Shown piece after piece: positions 9,205-18,345 of a DNA stretch of 64,000 nt (the stretch's first letter is position 1; each line of letters begins with the position of its first letter). Origin of the DNA: CAXBGS01 sp963975425 (GTDB taxonomy: Bacteria; Planctomycetota; Planctomycetia; Pirellulales; Pirellulaceae). The notes below the pieces were generated by a model, which was given only the letters and a program-made list of their open reading frames with translations, had not been told where the DNA came from and did no database searches. Location: the NCBI GenBank assembly GCA_963975425.1, contig CAXBGS010000009.1, positions 62,001-126,000 of the forward strand, read 5' to 3'. A program made the translations under genes and the position numbers.

Positions 9205-10200
9205 ATGACGATTCTGTGGTTCACGATACTTGCGGTCGTGGTCAGTTTAGTTGGTGTCTTGTTGGCCCGTTCGTCGGATCGATTGGGCGATGCGCTGCGG
9301 CTCGAGCATTCGATCACGGGATTCTTATTACTTGCCGCGGCAACCAGCTTGCCAGAGCTAGTCATCAGTTGCCAAGTCGCACGGACGGGGGCGCTGGATA
9401 TGGCGGCCGGCAGTCTGCTGGGCAGTTGTCTGATGAACATTTTGATCTTGGCTGCGATCGATCTCTCGCGTCGAAGCCGAGGCACGATGTTGTCGGGAAA
9501 AGCTGCGGCGCATGGATTGTCCGGACTAGCATCGATCCTCATGGCCGGGGTTGTCGCGGCGGCCGTGTTGGTGCCCAACGCGCCGTCGATCGGCCGGGTG
9601 CATATCGCGAGTGTGATTATCGTGATCACTTACTTTGCGGCGTTTCGGCTCGTCTTTCTTGACCGCAAGGTCAGCCGAATGGTTGATGCAGCAGAACCCG
9701 ATCCGCTGTTTGTGCCCGATGACGAAGAAAAACCGGCCGTTTCGCGTCATCTGTTCCCCTATCTGTTGGCGACGGCAGGCATCTTTGCGCTGGCATCGCC
9801 GTTGGCCCGCAGTTCGACGGAACTCTCTGTCTTGCTGGGGCTTAGCGGAACATTTTTTGGCGCGGTTTTCCTCGCACTGGTAACATCACTGCCCGAGATT
9901 GTGACAACGTTCGAGGCATCGCGCATGGATGCCGATGATATGGCGATCGGGAATATTCTTGGCAGCAACGCGTTCAACTTGTTGATCTTGTTCGCGGTTG
10001 ATCTCGTTTCACCGGCACCATTATTTTCGACTTTAGGTAACGTTCATGCTGTTGCCGCGATCGGAATCATTTGCGCGACCGCGATCGCGGCGATGGGTAT
10101 GCTGTACCGCGTTGAAAAAAGATGGTGGACTCTTGAGCCTGATGCCGTCGCGGTGATTGCGGTGTCGTTATTCTTCTTCTATCTAATCTACGTTGGTTAG
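9205..10200 (+). CDS. Sodium/calcium exchanger family membrane protein
   Basis: This 331-aa integral membrane protein has the two alpha repeats of the Ca2+/cation antiporter family. The first is AAATSLPELVISC with GSLLGSCLMNILIL, near residues 45-85, and the second is ALVTSLPEIVTTF with GNILGSNAFNLLIL, near 225-260. The acidic residues in the two SLPE motifs are the cation-binding positions of the family. It resembles the bacterial YrbG-type branch in size and layout. It follows the USP gene after 29 bases and ends 41 bases from the convergent hydrogenase protease gene. The exported ion (Ca2+, Na+ or another) cannot be told from sequence. Confidence 0.88.
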   Translation: MTILWFTILAVVVSLVGVLLARSSDRLGDALRLEHSITGFLLLAAATSLPELVISCQVARTGALDMAAGSLLGSCLMNILILAAIDLSRRSRGTMLSGKAAAHGLSGLASILMAGVVAAAVLVPNAPSIGRVHIASVIIVITYFAAFRLVFLDRKVSRMVDAAEPDPLFVPDDEEKPAVSRHLFPYLLATAGIFALASPLARSSTELSVLLGLSGTFFGAVFLALVTSLPEIVTTFEASRMDADDMAIGNILGSNAFNLLILFAVDLVSPAPLFSTLGNVHAVAAIGIICATAIAAMGMLYRVEKRWWTLEPDAVAVIAVSLFFFYLIYVG

Positions 10201-10241
10201 ATGCAAGCCATTGCCAAGACCAGCAATTCTCTAGGGACGAT

Positions 10242-10736
10242 TTAAAAAGCGGGCGAATCAAAGAGAGCGGATAGCTGCGCGGCCGTCTGGCGAACCGATG
10301 CGCGAGTTGTTTCGGACATTTCACCGAGCGGTTGAAATTCGCTTGCCGGTCCCATCCAAAGCAAGACGTGATGAGTGGGCATTCCCAGTGTTTGCGCCAT
10401 CATCAACGAGGCATAGACGCCCAAGTCATGCGTCCCGCGGCAACGGAGATTTCTGAGACGACTGCGGTGATCCGGATTCGAAAATTCGAGGCACATGAAC
10501 GCGGTGTCAGACGAAAGTCCCACGACGGCATCGACCAGATGCACGCGAGTTGCTTGACCCAGCCATGGCAACACATCGATCGGATGCGCAAGTTTGCACA
10601 GCGTTGCGGTTGTCTTGCCGCGCATCAATTCGTCCACAACGGACCATCCGAAACGATCGTCTCCGTTGTTGCTTCCCAGGCCGAGCACGATTTCGACTAC
10701 GTCTGCAGGATTGTCTGCTGTTGAAACGGCATTCAT
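10242..10736 (-). CDS. NiFe hydrogenase maturation endopeptidase
   Basis: This protein of about 164 aa belongs to the HycI/HyaD protease family that trims the C-terminus of the hydrogenase large subunit once nickel is inserted. The metal-contacting acidic and His residues can be placed in LGSNNGDDRFG, HLVDAVVG and GTHDLGVY. I chose the ATG at 10736 because it overlaps the stop of the large-subunit gene as ATGA, giving tight translational coupling. It is the last gene of the hydrogenase gamma-delta-alpha-protease operon. Its likely substrate is the neighbouring large subunit, which still carries a nine-residue tail after the final His of its DPC motif. Confidence 0.88.
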   Translation of the reverse strand: MNAVSTADNPADVVEIVLGLGSNNGDDRFGWSVVDELMRGKTTATLCKLAHPIDVLPWLGQATRVHLVDAVVGLSSDTAFMCLEFSNPDHRSRLRNLRCRGTHDLGVYASLMMAQTLGMPTHHVLLWMGPASEFQPLGEMSETTRASVRQTAAQLSALFDSPAF

Positions 10737-12028
10737 CGGCGATCCAGGTTCAACGTCAGAAAATGCGTCGAGCAACTGATGCACGGGTCATAACAGCGAA
10801 TCAGTTTTTCGCACTGCATCGCAATCGTTTGGTCATCGTCTTGCAGTAGTGGTGGCAATAGATTGTGAAGATCGGTTTCTATTTGTCGCTGATTTTGAGA
10901 AGTCGGCGGGACAATTTTGGATGCTTTAACCAAGCCATCGTCGGTGATTTCGTATGCGTGGTAGATCAGGCCGCGCGGGGCCTCTGTCACCGCACAACCC
11001 CAACCGGATTTCGGTTGGTAAGGCATCGATGGATTCGCCGAGAATTGGTACGCCCTAATGATCGCGATCGCTTCTTCGAGCGAATGAATGACTTCGATGA
11101 TCCTTGCCTGGATCGAACGGAAACGGTTGTGAACCTCGGCGATGGGATACGTTCGGTCAGCCACCGAGCGCGCCGTGGGAAACAGTCGGTTGCGATTCAG
11201 CGTAAGCCGGGCCAACGGTCCAACGAAATAAGGCGTATCGTGCTCGCGACGTGACGAATGAAGGGCGGTGCTGTGTGCGACTTGGTCTTCCAAGAAATGC
11301 CGTTCATACTCGGCCGCATGGATCGACGGATAGCGATTGGACGCAATCACGCCTTCGTTCATTGCGTATTCCTCGGGATGCCGAACGGCGACCAGTTCGC
11401 ATGCAATCTCGAGCGTTGGAAACTCGAACTGTTCAATCCAATCCGCTGCTTTGACGGCCGCATCGAGCGCGGATTGTAAAGGGGAAAGCAATGTGTTCAG
11501 TTCGCTGCACGACGGCATGCGGTGAAAACCACCAATGCGAACATTGACGGGATGGATCGCTCGACCGCCAAGGATTTCCAGGATTGAATTGCCCGCTTGT
11601 TTGATCTGCAGTCCCGCTTGGACATGATCAGGAAACATTTTCGCGAGTTCGATGCCGCTGTCACAGTCAAAAAAGTCTGGCGCGTTCAGCATAAAGATGT
11701 GTAACGCATGGCTTTCGATCCATTCGCCGCAGTAAAGCAATCGCCGCAACTGACGCACCTCCGGCGTGACAGCAATGCCCAGCGCCGACTCCATCGCGTG
11801 CACGGACGTCATTTGGTACGCGACCGGACAGATGCCGCAGATGCGGGCGGTGATGTCTGGGACTTCTTCGATCGAACGGTCACGAAGAAAAGCTTCAAAG
11901 AATCGGGGCGGTTCATAGATATTCAGTCGAACATCCTCGACGACATCACCGTCGACGCGCACATGCAGCGAACCCTCGCCCTCGACACGCGTCAAAGCGT
12001 TGACCGTGATTTTGCGTGTTTTCGACAT
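10733..12028 (-). CDS. hydA: NiFe hydrogenase large (alpha) subunit, group 3b type
   Basis: This 431-aa catalytic subunit carries both nickel-binding cysteine pairs. RICGICPVAY is near residue 60, and DPCISCSTH is near the C-terminus, followed by FLTLNLDRR, the tail expected to be removed by the protease encoded next. Group 3b enzymes are cytoplasmic NADP-linked hydrogenases, sometimes also reducing sulfur, that can release excess reductant as H2 during anaerobiosis. The ATG at 12028 is one base after the small-subunit stop, so I prefer it to an upstream in-frame start at 12073. The group assignment rests on the gene set (gamma, delta, alpha, with beta elsewhere) and not on a phylogeny. No hyp maturation genes are in the window. 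Confidence 0.93.
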   Translation of the reverse strand: MSKTRKITVNALTRVEGEGSLHVRVDGDVVEDVRLNIYEPPRFFEAFLRDRSIEEVPDITARICGICPVAYQMTSVHAMESALGIAVTPEVRQLRRLLYCGEWIESHALHIFMLNAPDFFDCDSGIELAKMFPDHVQAGLQIKQAGNSILEILGGRAIHPVNVRIGGFHRMPSCSELNTLLSPLQSALDAAVKAADWIEQFEFPTLEIACELVAVRHPEEYAMNEGVIASNRYPSIHAAEYERHFLEDQVAHSTALHSSRREHDTPYFVGPLARLTLNRNRLFPTARSVADRTYPIAEVHNRFRSIQARIIEVIHSLEEAIAIIRAYQFSANPSMPYQPKSGWGCAVTEAPRGLIYHAYEITDDGLVKASKIVPPTSQNQRQIETDLHNLLPPLLQDDDQTIAMQCEKLIRCYDPCISCSTHFLTLNLDRR

Positions 12029-12029
12029 G

Positions 12030-12842
12030 CTATTTGGGTGGCTTCGATCCCGTTTTGGTTTCCAGCCGATCACTTTCGATTTGAAAGACTTCTGACGCGG
12101 CGTTCATATTTCTCAGCTGGTGAATCATCTCACGTTTGGTAACGCCATGGCTTGTGTAATGTTGCGACAACGGTCTTGGGTTTGCCTGCGCCGCCGGGCC
12201 AAAACAACCATAACACGCGCGATCGTACGCCGGGCAGATTGCACCGCATCCGGATTGGGTGACCGGTCCCAGGCAGGGCTTACCTTGCGTGATCGCAATG
12301 CAAACCACGCCGCGACGCTTGCAGTCCAGACATACACTGTGCGACGGAATCGACGGCCGACGTTCGTGTAAAAAGGCGATGATCACTTGCAAGAGTTGTT
12401 GGTTGTTCACCGGGCAACCACGCAGTTCAAAATCCACCTTGACGTGCTGACTGATCGCGGTGCTGGTGGCGAGCGAATCGATGTATTCGGGTCGGGCGTA
12501 AACGCATTGCAGGTATTCGTCGTGGTCGGCCCAATTGCGCAAGGACTGAATGCCACCGGACGTTGCGCAGGCTCCGATCGTGACAAGCACGCGAGATTGG
12601 CGGCGGATTTCGCGGATCCGTTCGATGTCCTTATTGGTCGAGATTGAGCCTTCAACGAGTGTCAAATCGAAAGGTCCCGGTTGCACGCGACTCGTCAGTT
12701 CCAGGAAGTGCAGAATCTCGACCTGATCGGCGAGAGCGAGTAACTCGTCTTCGCAATTCAGCAGCGACAGTTGGCATCCATCACATGATGCGAACTTGAA
12801 CACGGCCATCCGTTTTTTTTGTGCCGTTGGCAGAGCGTTCAT
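12030..12842 (-). CDS. hydD: NiFe hydrogenase small (delta) subunit
   Basis: This 270-aa iron-sulfur protein transfers electrons from the NiFe site. It starts with the proximal-cluster motif FKFASCDGCQLSLLNCED and has GACATSGG and the GCPVN segment of the NADH-dehydrogenase 20-kDa/hydrogenase small subunit fold. Many further cysteines in the last third (CLDCKRRGVVC, GKPCLG, GCGAICPAYDRACYGC) suggest two more clusters. There is no Tat signal, which fits a cytoplasmic group 3 enzyme. The start overlaps the gamma-subunit stop by 4 bases and the stop nearly touches the alpha start, so the subunits are made from one message. Confidence 0.93.
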   Translation of the reverse strand: MNALPTAQKKRMAVFKFASCDGCQLSLLNCEDELLALADQVEILHFLELTSRVQPGPFDLTLVEGSISTNKDIERIREIRRQSRVLVTIGACATSGGIQSLRNWADHDEYLQCVYARPEYIDSLATSTAISQHVKVDFELRGCPVNNQQLLQVIIAFLHERRPSIPSHSVCLDCKRRGVVCIAITQGKPCLGPVTQSGCGAICPAYDRACYGCFGPAAQANPRPLSQHYTSHGVTKREMIHQLRNMNAASEVFQIESDRLETKTGSKPPK

Positions 12843-13705
12843 AGATCCGCGACCTCGAGATATCTTTCGATTCGGTCAAAACGTAGCACCGGGCCATCTT
12901 TGCAAAGAAAGTTTGGTCCGAACTGACAATGCCCGCACGTTCCGACCGCGCAGTTCATATTCCGTTCCAACGATAGCCAGATGTGATCACGGCTCAGGCC
13001 TTTTGAGATCGCCGTCTGAATGGCATACATCATCATGACCTCGGGGCCACATGTCATCAGTGTTGTTTCTGTGGGGCGATTCAAATTCAAGCGATCCATC
13101 AATTGGGTCACTACGCCGATGTTGCCCGACCAATCCAATTCGGCGCGATCGACGGTGGATTCGACGTCGATGCCAGCCTCTTGCCAACGCGAGTACTCAT
13201 GGTCATACAGCAGGTCCGAGGGGCTTCTCGATCCGACCAAGAGATACATCGACCCGAATTGGTGGCGACGGCGAATCAATTCATAGATCACCGGACGCAG
13301 CGGGGGTAACCCAATCCCTCCGCCTACCAAGACAATGTCATCGCCCACACATTGGTCGATCGGCCAAGCCGATCCAAACGGGCCACGGATTCCGACGGTC
13401 GCGCCGATGGTCAATTTCGCCAGTTCGCCGGTCACATTGCCGACGTCTCGAATCGTGTGAACAACTTCGTCATCGCGCGTGACGTCGCCGCTTATCGAAA
13501 GTGCGGCCTCACCCACGCCTGGTGCGTAAACCATGTTGAACTGGCCAGGCTTGGCCGTTTCAAGAGTTTGAGACTGCGCCGACTGTATCGAAAAATGGTA
13601 GGTGCGAACGCCCGTCGTTTCCTCTTGTATATCCGTCAGCACGGCGGGACTGATTGCCCATGGATCGATCGCCTGCGCAGGACGGCTGTTTCGGTCGGTC
13701 GACAT
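12839..13705 (-). CDS. hydG: Hydrogenase gamma subunit, FAD/NAD(P)- and 2Fe-2S-binding
   Basis: This diaphorase-type subunit of about 288 aa has the ferredoxin-reductase/PyrK fold. An N-terminal beta-barrel FAD domain is followed by a nucleotide-binding half containing LVGGGIGLPPL, and MTCGPEVMM precedes the C-terminal cysteine cluster CAVGTCGHCQFG...C that binds a 2Fe-2S centre. In group 3b enzymes this subunit exchanges electrons with NADP(H). I chose the ATG at 13705; a GTG at 13738 would add 11 residues. It is the first gene of the operon, and a good sigma-54-like promoter lies at 13779-13795. The usual beta-subunit partner gene, normally just upstream, is absent here and found at 36353-37486. 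Confidence 0.9.
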   Translation of the reverse strand: MSTDRNSRPAQAIDPWAISPAVLTDIQEETTGVRTYHFSIQSAQSQTLETAKPGQFNMVYAPGVGEAALSISGDVTRDDEVVHTIRDVGNVTGELAKLTIGATVGIRGPFGSAWPIDQCVGDDIVLVGGGIGLPPLRPVIYELIRRRHQFGSMYLLVGSRSPSDLLYDHEYSRWQEAGIDVESTVDRAELDWSGNIGVVTQLMDRLNLNRPTETTLMTCGPEVMMMYAIQTAISKGLSRDHIWLSLERNMNCAVGTCGHCQFGPNFLCKDGPVLRFDRIERYLEVADL

Positions 13706-13778
13706 TGCGGTTGTTTCGGTTCCCACATGCAGGGTCACTGGGGCGATCTTGGCGCAGCACTGCGTTTAGGTCACCAAA

Positions 13779-13795
13779 TGCAGCTCTTGTACCAA
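13779..13795 (-). promoter_or_regulatory. Sigma-54-like promoter of the hydrogenase operon
   Basis: On the minus strand the sequence is TTGGTACAAGAGCTGCA, with GG at -24, TGCA at -12 and exact spacing. The predicted start near 13767 gives a leader of about 60 bases to the ATG at 13705. A palindrome, TGTGCCACCGAAGCACA, at 13866-13882 lies about 70 bases farther upstream and may be an activator site. Confidence 0.55.
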
Positions 13796-13967
13796 CCGCA
13801 ATCACAGTGGTGCGAACGATCGAGACGTGCCACTTGTCACAGTCTAGGATTTATTCCTCTGGGGCTGTGCCACCGAAGCACACTTTTGCGCACCCACACT
13901 GTTAAGTGTACCGTGGCCAGAGGGCAGGGTAGGGGAGAGCTGGTTCGAAAACAGATGGTCGCGAGCC

Positions 13968-16253
13968 TTAGATGCCAACGTGACGCAGCCGCAGGGCGTT
14001 GGCAACGATCACGAAATCCGAAAGTACCATTGCGAGGGCGGCCATGATCGGATGCAGTTCGCGCAGCATCAGTGGCAAGCTGGAAAAGCCAGCCAAGACG
14101 CCTGCGGCCACGGGAATCAACAGAACGTTGTAGGCAAATGCCCAAAACAGGTTCTGTTTGATGTTTCGCATCGTCGCGGCGGACAGATTTAGCGCTCGCG
14201 AGACACCGCGCAGATCACCACCGAGCAACGTGATGTCTGCCGATTCGATGGCGATGTCGGTACCCGTGCCGATTGCGATTCCGACGTCGGCCTGAGCCAA
14301 CGCGGGAGCATCATTGATTCCATCGCCCACCATCGCGACGACGTTTCCTTGCTCTTGCAGCGAGGCCACGCGGTCGGATTTCTCATCTGGCAGCGTCTCG
14401 GCAAAAACGTCTTGAATGCCGACGCGGCCGGCGATAGCCGATGCGGTGTGCGCGTTGTCGCCGGTGACCATCGCGACGTGCATTCCGCTAGCTGTCAAAC
14501 TCTTAATCGCTTCGTGAGAGCTGGGCTTGATTGTGTCGGCGATGGCGATCAGACCCACCACTTTTTGATTCACGGCGACCCACACGACGGTGTTGGCTTG
14601 CTGTTGCAGCTTGCCCGCGCGATCTGCAAATTCCGCTACTGCGTCGATCGATTTCGACTGCAACCACGTTTGGTTTCCCGCGTCAACGGTGTCGCCGTCA
14701 ATGACGGCAGAGACACCTCGCCCGGGTGTCCCGCGGAAATTTTCTGTCGCTGGCAGGTTTTCCGATGTCAGGCCCGCGGCGTTGATGATCGCCAGGGCGA
14801 TCGGATGTTCGCTACCGCTTTCGACTGCCGCGGCAATGCTAAGCAGGCGCTCGCGAGACCAATCCTCGGACGTCACGACGTCGGTGACCACCAACTTGCC
14901 TTGCGAAATGGTTCCTGTTTTGTCCAGCAGGACGTGGGTGACATCACGGGCGCGCTGCAGCGCGTCACTCGACTTGAACAGGATCCCGTTTTCGGCTCCA
15001 CGCCCCATGCCAACCATTACCGCCAGCGGTGTTGCGAGTCCCATCGCGCACGGACACGAGATGATCAGTACTGAAATCATTCTCAGGATGCCTTGCGTCA
15101 GATCGCCGAGCACGAAATACCAAACGCAGAATGCCATGATCGCCACGATCATGACGATTGGTACGAAGACATGCGAGATACGATCGGCTAGTTGCGCGAT
15201 CGGTGCCTTGGTCGCTTGAGCTTCTTGCACGCGTTTGACAATTTTCGCAAGCATCGAATCGCCGCTTTGGTGGCTTGCACGGACGATGAGCATTCCGTCG
15301 TGGTTCATGGTGGCGCCGACGACGTTCATGCCGACCGATTTTTCCACCGGCAGACTCTCACCGGTCACCATGCTTTCATCGACGGCGGATTCACCCGAAA
15401 TCACTTCGCCGTCAACGGGGATCCGTTCACCGGGGCGAACCATGACTTCGTCGCCGACAATAACTTCTTCGATCGGGATGTCCTGCGGTTTCGAATCCCG
15501 AATGACGCGAGCCGTTTTGGCTTGCATGTTCATCAGATTTCGAATCGCGCCGCTGGTTCGTGACTTGGCACGCGACTCGATTAGGCGACCCGCAAGGATC
15601 AGCGTGATGATGGTCGCCGATGTCTCGAAGTAAACGTGCTCGCCCCAGCGAGTCACGCCCAAGGCAACCGCAATCGTCACCCAGACACTGTACAGGTACG
15701 CCGTCGACGTGCTCATCGCGACCAGCACATCCATATTGGCAAATCGCATCTTCAATGACTGATAGGATGCGATGTAAAACTCTCGCCCCGCGAGAAACTG
15801 CACCGGTGTCGCAAGGACCAGCATCAATACATTGACCCAGTCCGCATGAGCCCACTCGCCCCACAATCCGAAGTCGCGACCCATGCTGAGGATGAATAAC
15901 GGGACCGTAAGAACAAGGCTTAATCCCAGCAGCCGCATACGTTTTTGATTTTCGTTTTTTTCAGCCTTTTCGGTCGCATCGGCCATCGTCTGACCCGACG
16001 ATTGTTCGACCACGCCATAGCCCGCCTCTCGGATGGCATCGGCAATTTCGTCGGGCGAGGTTTGGCGGGGATCATATTTCGCGGAAACACTTTGTCCGGC
16101 GAAATTGACATTGGAATCGACCACGCCCGGCACGCTATTGAGCGCCAGTTCAATCGACCGCGCACAACCCATGCATGTCATGCCGGTGATTGGCAGCTCG
16201 ATCTGACTTTCGGTGTTTTGAGGTTCTGCGCTGGCGAGTGAATGGCTAGACAT
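13968..16253 (-). CDS. copA: Copper-type heavy-metal P1B ATPase
   Basis: This membrane pump of about 761 aa starts with one heavy-metal-binding domain (ITGMTCMGCARS, residues about 22-33). It has the transmembrane metal-site motif SCPCAMGLATP, the phosphorylation site DKTGTIS, the HP locus GSEHPIALAI and the hinge MVGDGINDAPAL. The CPC motif together with the N-terminal CxxC domain points to Cu(I) export. I chose the ATG at 16253 because the metal-binding domain begins shortly after it; the longer frame to 16373 adds no recognisable sequence. It is divergent from the Hsp20 genes. Copper pumping fits periods when Cu(I) accumulates under low oxygen, but that is inference. Confidence 0.92.
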   Translation of the reverse strand: MSSHSLASAEPQNTESQIELPITGMTCMGCARSIELALNSVPGVVDSNVNFAGQSVSAKYDPRQTSPDEIADAIREAGYGVVEQSSGQTMADATEKAEKNENQKRMRLLGLSLVLTVPLFILSMGRDFGLWGEWAHADWVNVLMLVLATPVQFLAGREFYIASYQSLKMRFANMDVLVAMSTSTAYLYSVWVTIAVALGVTRWGEHVYFETSATIITLILAGRLIESRAKSRTSGAIRNLMNMQAKTARVIRDSKPQDIPIEEVIVGDEVMVRPGERIPVDGEVISGESAVDESMVTGESLPVEKSVGMNVVGATMNHDGMLIVRASHQSGDSMLAKIVKRVQEAQATKAPIAQLADRISHVFVPIVMIVAIMAFCVWYFVLGDLTQGILRMISVLIISCPCAMGLATPLAVMVGMGRGAENGILFKSSDALQRARDVTHVLLDKTGTISQGKLVVTDVVTSEDWSRERLLSIAAAVESGSEHPIALAIINAAGLTSENLPATENFRGTPGRGVSAVIDGDTVDAGNQTWLQSKSIDAVAEFADRAGKLQQQANTVVWVAVNQKVVGLIAIADTIKPSSHEAIKSLTASGMHVAMVTGDNAHTASAIAGRVGIQDVFAETLPDEKSDRVASLQEQGNVVAMVGDGINDAPALAQADVGIAIGTGTDIAIESADITLLGGDLRGVSRALNLSAATMRNIKQNLFWAFAYNVLLIPVAAGVLAGFSSLPLMLRELHPIMAALAMVLSDFVIVANALRLRHVGI

Positions 16254-16458
16254 TGGGGACCGATGGTTTGGCGATGATGAAAAAATTGCAAGTTTGGGAA
16301 GGCGGCGAATGGGTGTGGAGCATGTGCAAGCTGGATTTACGGACCGGTCACCACGACTGGCCAAACGTAACACGTTTGTCAGCTAGCGACGCCGCATGTA
16401 CAGGTGCCACCAGCAGCCGCGAATCAAGTGACGAAAAAGTGGCAGTGGCTCACCTAGC

Positions 16459-16475
16459 GGCAAAAACCATGCCGC
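16459..16475 (-). promoter_or_regulatory. Weak sigma-54-like promoter for copA
   Basis: Minus-strand sequence GCGGCATGGTTTTTGCC keeps GG, the TTGC box and the spacing, but lacks the usual T before GG. It would give a long leader of about 190 bases before the ATG at 16253, so it is less convincing than its neighbours. Confidence 0.3.
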
Positions 16476-16620
16476 GCATTCTAGCGCAAACTCGCGGCTG
16501 AATCGGGCGGATGGGGGAGCGAGTCGAACTTGAATTGATGCTGTGCGTTGCTGCGCATCGATCGTGTGCGTTGGAGTGCATTTTCAGCGGTCTTTTCTCA
16601 AAAATTGAACGAAATCACGA

Positions 16621-16637
16621 TTGGTACGGCGCTTGCA
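16621..16637 (+). promoter_or_regulatory. Strong sigma-54-like promoter for the Hsp20 cluster
   Basis: TTGGTACGGCGCTTGCA differs from the sigma-54 consensus (YTGGCACGRNNNTTGCW) at a single position. The predicted start near 16649 is about 50 bases before the hsp20 ATG cluster at 16697-16703. This is the best match in the window. Confidence 0.68.
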
Positions 16638-16696
16638 AAATCGGTTTTCAAAACGGAGCCACTGGCTCTCACAAACGTATCCCATGACAAGAGGAA

Positions 16697-17131
16697 ATGA
16701 TGATGAGATTCGACTTTCCTATCGCGAGCGAATTGAATCGTTTGCAGAACGAGATGGATCGCGTTTTTGGCGTTCGACTAGGCGGTCCGTTAGCCCCTGC
16801 GCGTGCTTATCCGCCAGTCAACTTGTGGGAAGACGATGACTATTTGTATGTCGAGTCGGAGATTCCCGGAATGAAACTTGACCAGATCGAACTCTTCGTT
16901 AGCGACGAAGATCAGTTGACAATCCAAGGTGAGCGCAAGTCGCCGCAGGACGATACCGCGATTCGGCAACGTGGTGAACGGGCGTTCGGACGTTTTTCAC
17001 GCGTGATCGCTCTGCCCACTGGCGTCGACGCCGATCAGACCACTGCTGAATACAAAGCAGGCGTGTTGACGGTTCGTTTGGCAAAAAAGGAAGAAGCGAA
17101 ACCGAAACGCATCACCGTTTCTGCTGGATAA
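16697..17131 (+). CDS. Hsp20/alpha-crystallin small heat shock protein 1
   Basis: This 144-aa holdase chaperone has an alpha-crystallin domain at residues about 40-135, with the typical EIPGMKLDQIELFV strand region and the AEYKAGVLTVRLAK strand ending in a short basic tail. Such proteins bind unfolding proteins without ATP and form oligomers. Three ATG codons lie in a row at 16697, 16700 and 16703; GAGG at 16691 favours the second or third. It is the first of three hsp20 genes and has the best sigma-54-like promoter of the window. Alpha-crystallins are major dormancy proteins in other bacteria, such as HspX of mycobacteria. Confidence 0.95.
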   Translation: MMMRFDFPIASELNRLQNEMDRVFGVRLGGPLAPARAYPPVNLWEDDDYLYVESEIPGMKLDQIELFVSDEDQLTIQGERKSPQDDTAIRQRGERAFGRFSRVIALPTGVDADQTTAEYKAGVLTVRLAKKEEAKPKRITVSAG

Positions 17132-17214
17132 CCGCAAGGTCGAAAGCAAGCGAGTGTCTGTGTGCAGAGACGCAAATCCCCATTCAACCGAATATCATTC
17201 ACGGAGAACGAGTC

Positions 17215-17610
17215 ATGACCGAAAGTAACCTGACAAAAGCGAGGCAGGCGGAAACGACCGCCGAGCCAACCAGCGAAGCGCCCATCTATCAGCCCCGTTT
17301 CGACATCTTTGAAACGGATTCGGAGTTGACATTGTATGGCGACATGCCTGGAGTAGAAGAAAATCAGTTGGACATCCGTTATGAAAATGAGCAACTGATG
17401 ATTCATGGCAAAGTGCCGCAACGCCACGAGAACATCAAGCTGGCACGCCAAGAATATGGCGTCGGTAACTATCACCGCAGTTTCGTGATCGGCGAATCGA
17501 TCGATCCCAAAAAGATTTCCGCCGAAATCGACAACGGGGTTTTGGTCATTCACTTGCCAAAGGTCGAAGCCGCCAAACCCAGACGTATCGCGGTGAAAGC
17601 AAGCAACTGA
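17215..17610 (+). CDS. Hsp20/alpha-crystallin small heat shock protein 2
   Basis: This 131-aa Hsp20 protein has a recognisable alpha-crystallin core: FDIFETDSELTLYGDMPGV starts the domain and the strand ISAEIDNGVLVIHLPK closes it. It lies 83 bases after the first hsp20, with a GGAG-type ribosome site just before the ATG at 17215. The two are probably cotranscribed. The three copies diverge clearly in the N-terminal arm, so they are old paralogues and not a recent amplification. An 8-bp-stem hairpin follows the gene at 17642-17671. Confidence 0.94.
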   Translation: MTESNLTKARQAETTAEPTSEAPIYQPRFDIFETDSELTLYGDMPGVEENQLDIRYENEQLMIHGKVPQRHENIKLARQEYGVGNYHRSFVIGESIDPKKISAEIDNGVLVIHLPKVEAAKPRRIAVKASN

Positions 17611-17641
17611 TCAAAAGACAATAACGATCAAGTGTTGAAGA

Positions 17642-17671
17642 CCACCGAGTCCGATGAGGAATGCTCGGTGG
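17642..17671 (+). terminator. Hairpin after the second hsp20
   Basis: CCACCGAG at 17642-17649 pairs with CTCGGTGG at 17664-17671 across a 14-base loop. There is no T-run, so it may be a weak terminator, an mRNA-stabilising structure or an attenuator before the third hsp20. Confidence 0.35.
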
Positions 17672-17833
17672 GTGACGACTGATTCTTGAAACGATTTCTG
17701 AGTCTTGGAACATGAAACTGGCAAATAGGTACGTTGCCATGCCCATCGTCGATGACATGACAAGGATCGACAGACCAATGCCTATCGCATGATCCATCGT
17801 TTCACCGAACCCTAAACAATCAAGAGACCAAAC

Positions 17834-18295
17834 ATGTTTAAGAATTTAATCCCTTGGCGACATGCCAACGACACCGACATGACGACCACGGACACGAGCG
17901 ACGATGTTGCTCGCTTTCGAGGTAATTTTGACCAACTGCTCGGCAGGCTCTTTGACGTTGATGGCGACAGCGAGCGTTCGATCGGGTGGGGCTGCGAAGT
18001 CCGCGACGGCGAAGACGCTGTTTCGGTGCGCGCCGAAGCACCCGGATTTGAACCTGACGAATTCGATGTACAGCTATCAGGGAATCGCCTGATTATTCAG
18101 GCGGAGCATCGCGAAGAAGCGAAAAAGGGAAACGGAAGTCAGGCACACTACGGTCGTTTGTATCGCAGCTTGACGGTCCCCAGCGGGATCGAGGCGGACC
18201 GAATTGATGCGACTTATAAGAACGGCGTTCTGGAAGTCACCTTGCCCAAAGAAGAGTCGGCGAAGTCGAAACGTATCAAAGTTGCAGCGAAATAG
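17834..18295 (+). CDS. Hsp20/alpha-crystallin small heat shock protein 3
   Basis: This 153-aa Hsp20 protein has the domain core VSVRAEAPGFEPDEFDVQL and the strand IDATYKNGVLEVTLPKEE near the C-terminus. The N-terminal arm (about 50 residues) differs from the other two copies and is rich in Asp and Thr. It lies 223 bases downstream of the second hsp20, far enough for its own promoter, although I found no convincing one. It ends just before a strong hairpin shared with the convergent receiver gene. Confidence 0.94.
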   Translation: MFKNLIPWRHANDTDMTTTDTSDDVARFRGNFDQLLGRLFDVDGDSERSIGWGCEVRDGEDAVSVRAEAPGFEPDEFDVQLSGNRLIIQAEHREEAKKGNGSQAHYGRLYRSLTVPSGIEADRIDATYKNGVLEVTLPKEESAKSKRIKVAAK

Positions 18296-18308
18296 TCAGC
18301 ATGGATTT

Positions 18309-18336
18309 CGCCCGCGGTTCTTTTGAATCGCGGGCG
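18309..18336. terminator. Bidirectional terminator between hsp20-3 and the receiver gene
   Basis: CGCCCGCGGTTC at 18309-18320 pairs with GAATCGCGGGCG at 18325-18336, a 12-bp stem with one wobble pair and a TTTT loop. AT-rich sequence follows on the plus strand. Its place between two convergent genes makes a terminator for both directions likely. Confidence 0.75.
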
Positions 18337-18345
18337 TTATCAATT

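Larger units (their letters stand above)
16254..16696. other. Divergent regulatory region between copA and hsp20
   Basis: This gene-free gap of 443 bases holds a weak sigma-54-like site for copA (16459-16475, minus) and a strong one for hsp20 (16621-16637, plus). It also holds an imperfect palindrome with TGTGC and GCGCA arms at 16542-16557. I see no small gene in it. Confidence 0.5.

Noticed and set aside
13352..14047. 231-codon plus-strand frame across the hydrogenase gamma start and copA end
   Set aside because: It overlaps two well-supported minus-strand genes and the promoter region; the sequence is Arg/His-rich shadow peptide.
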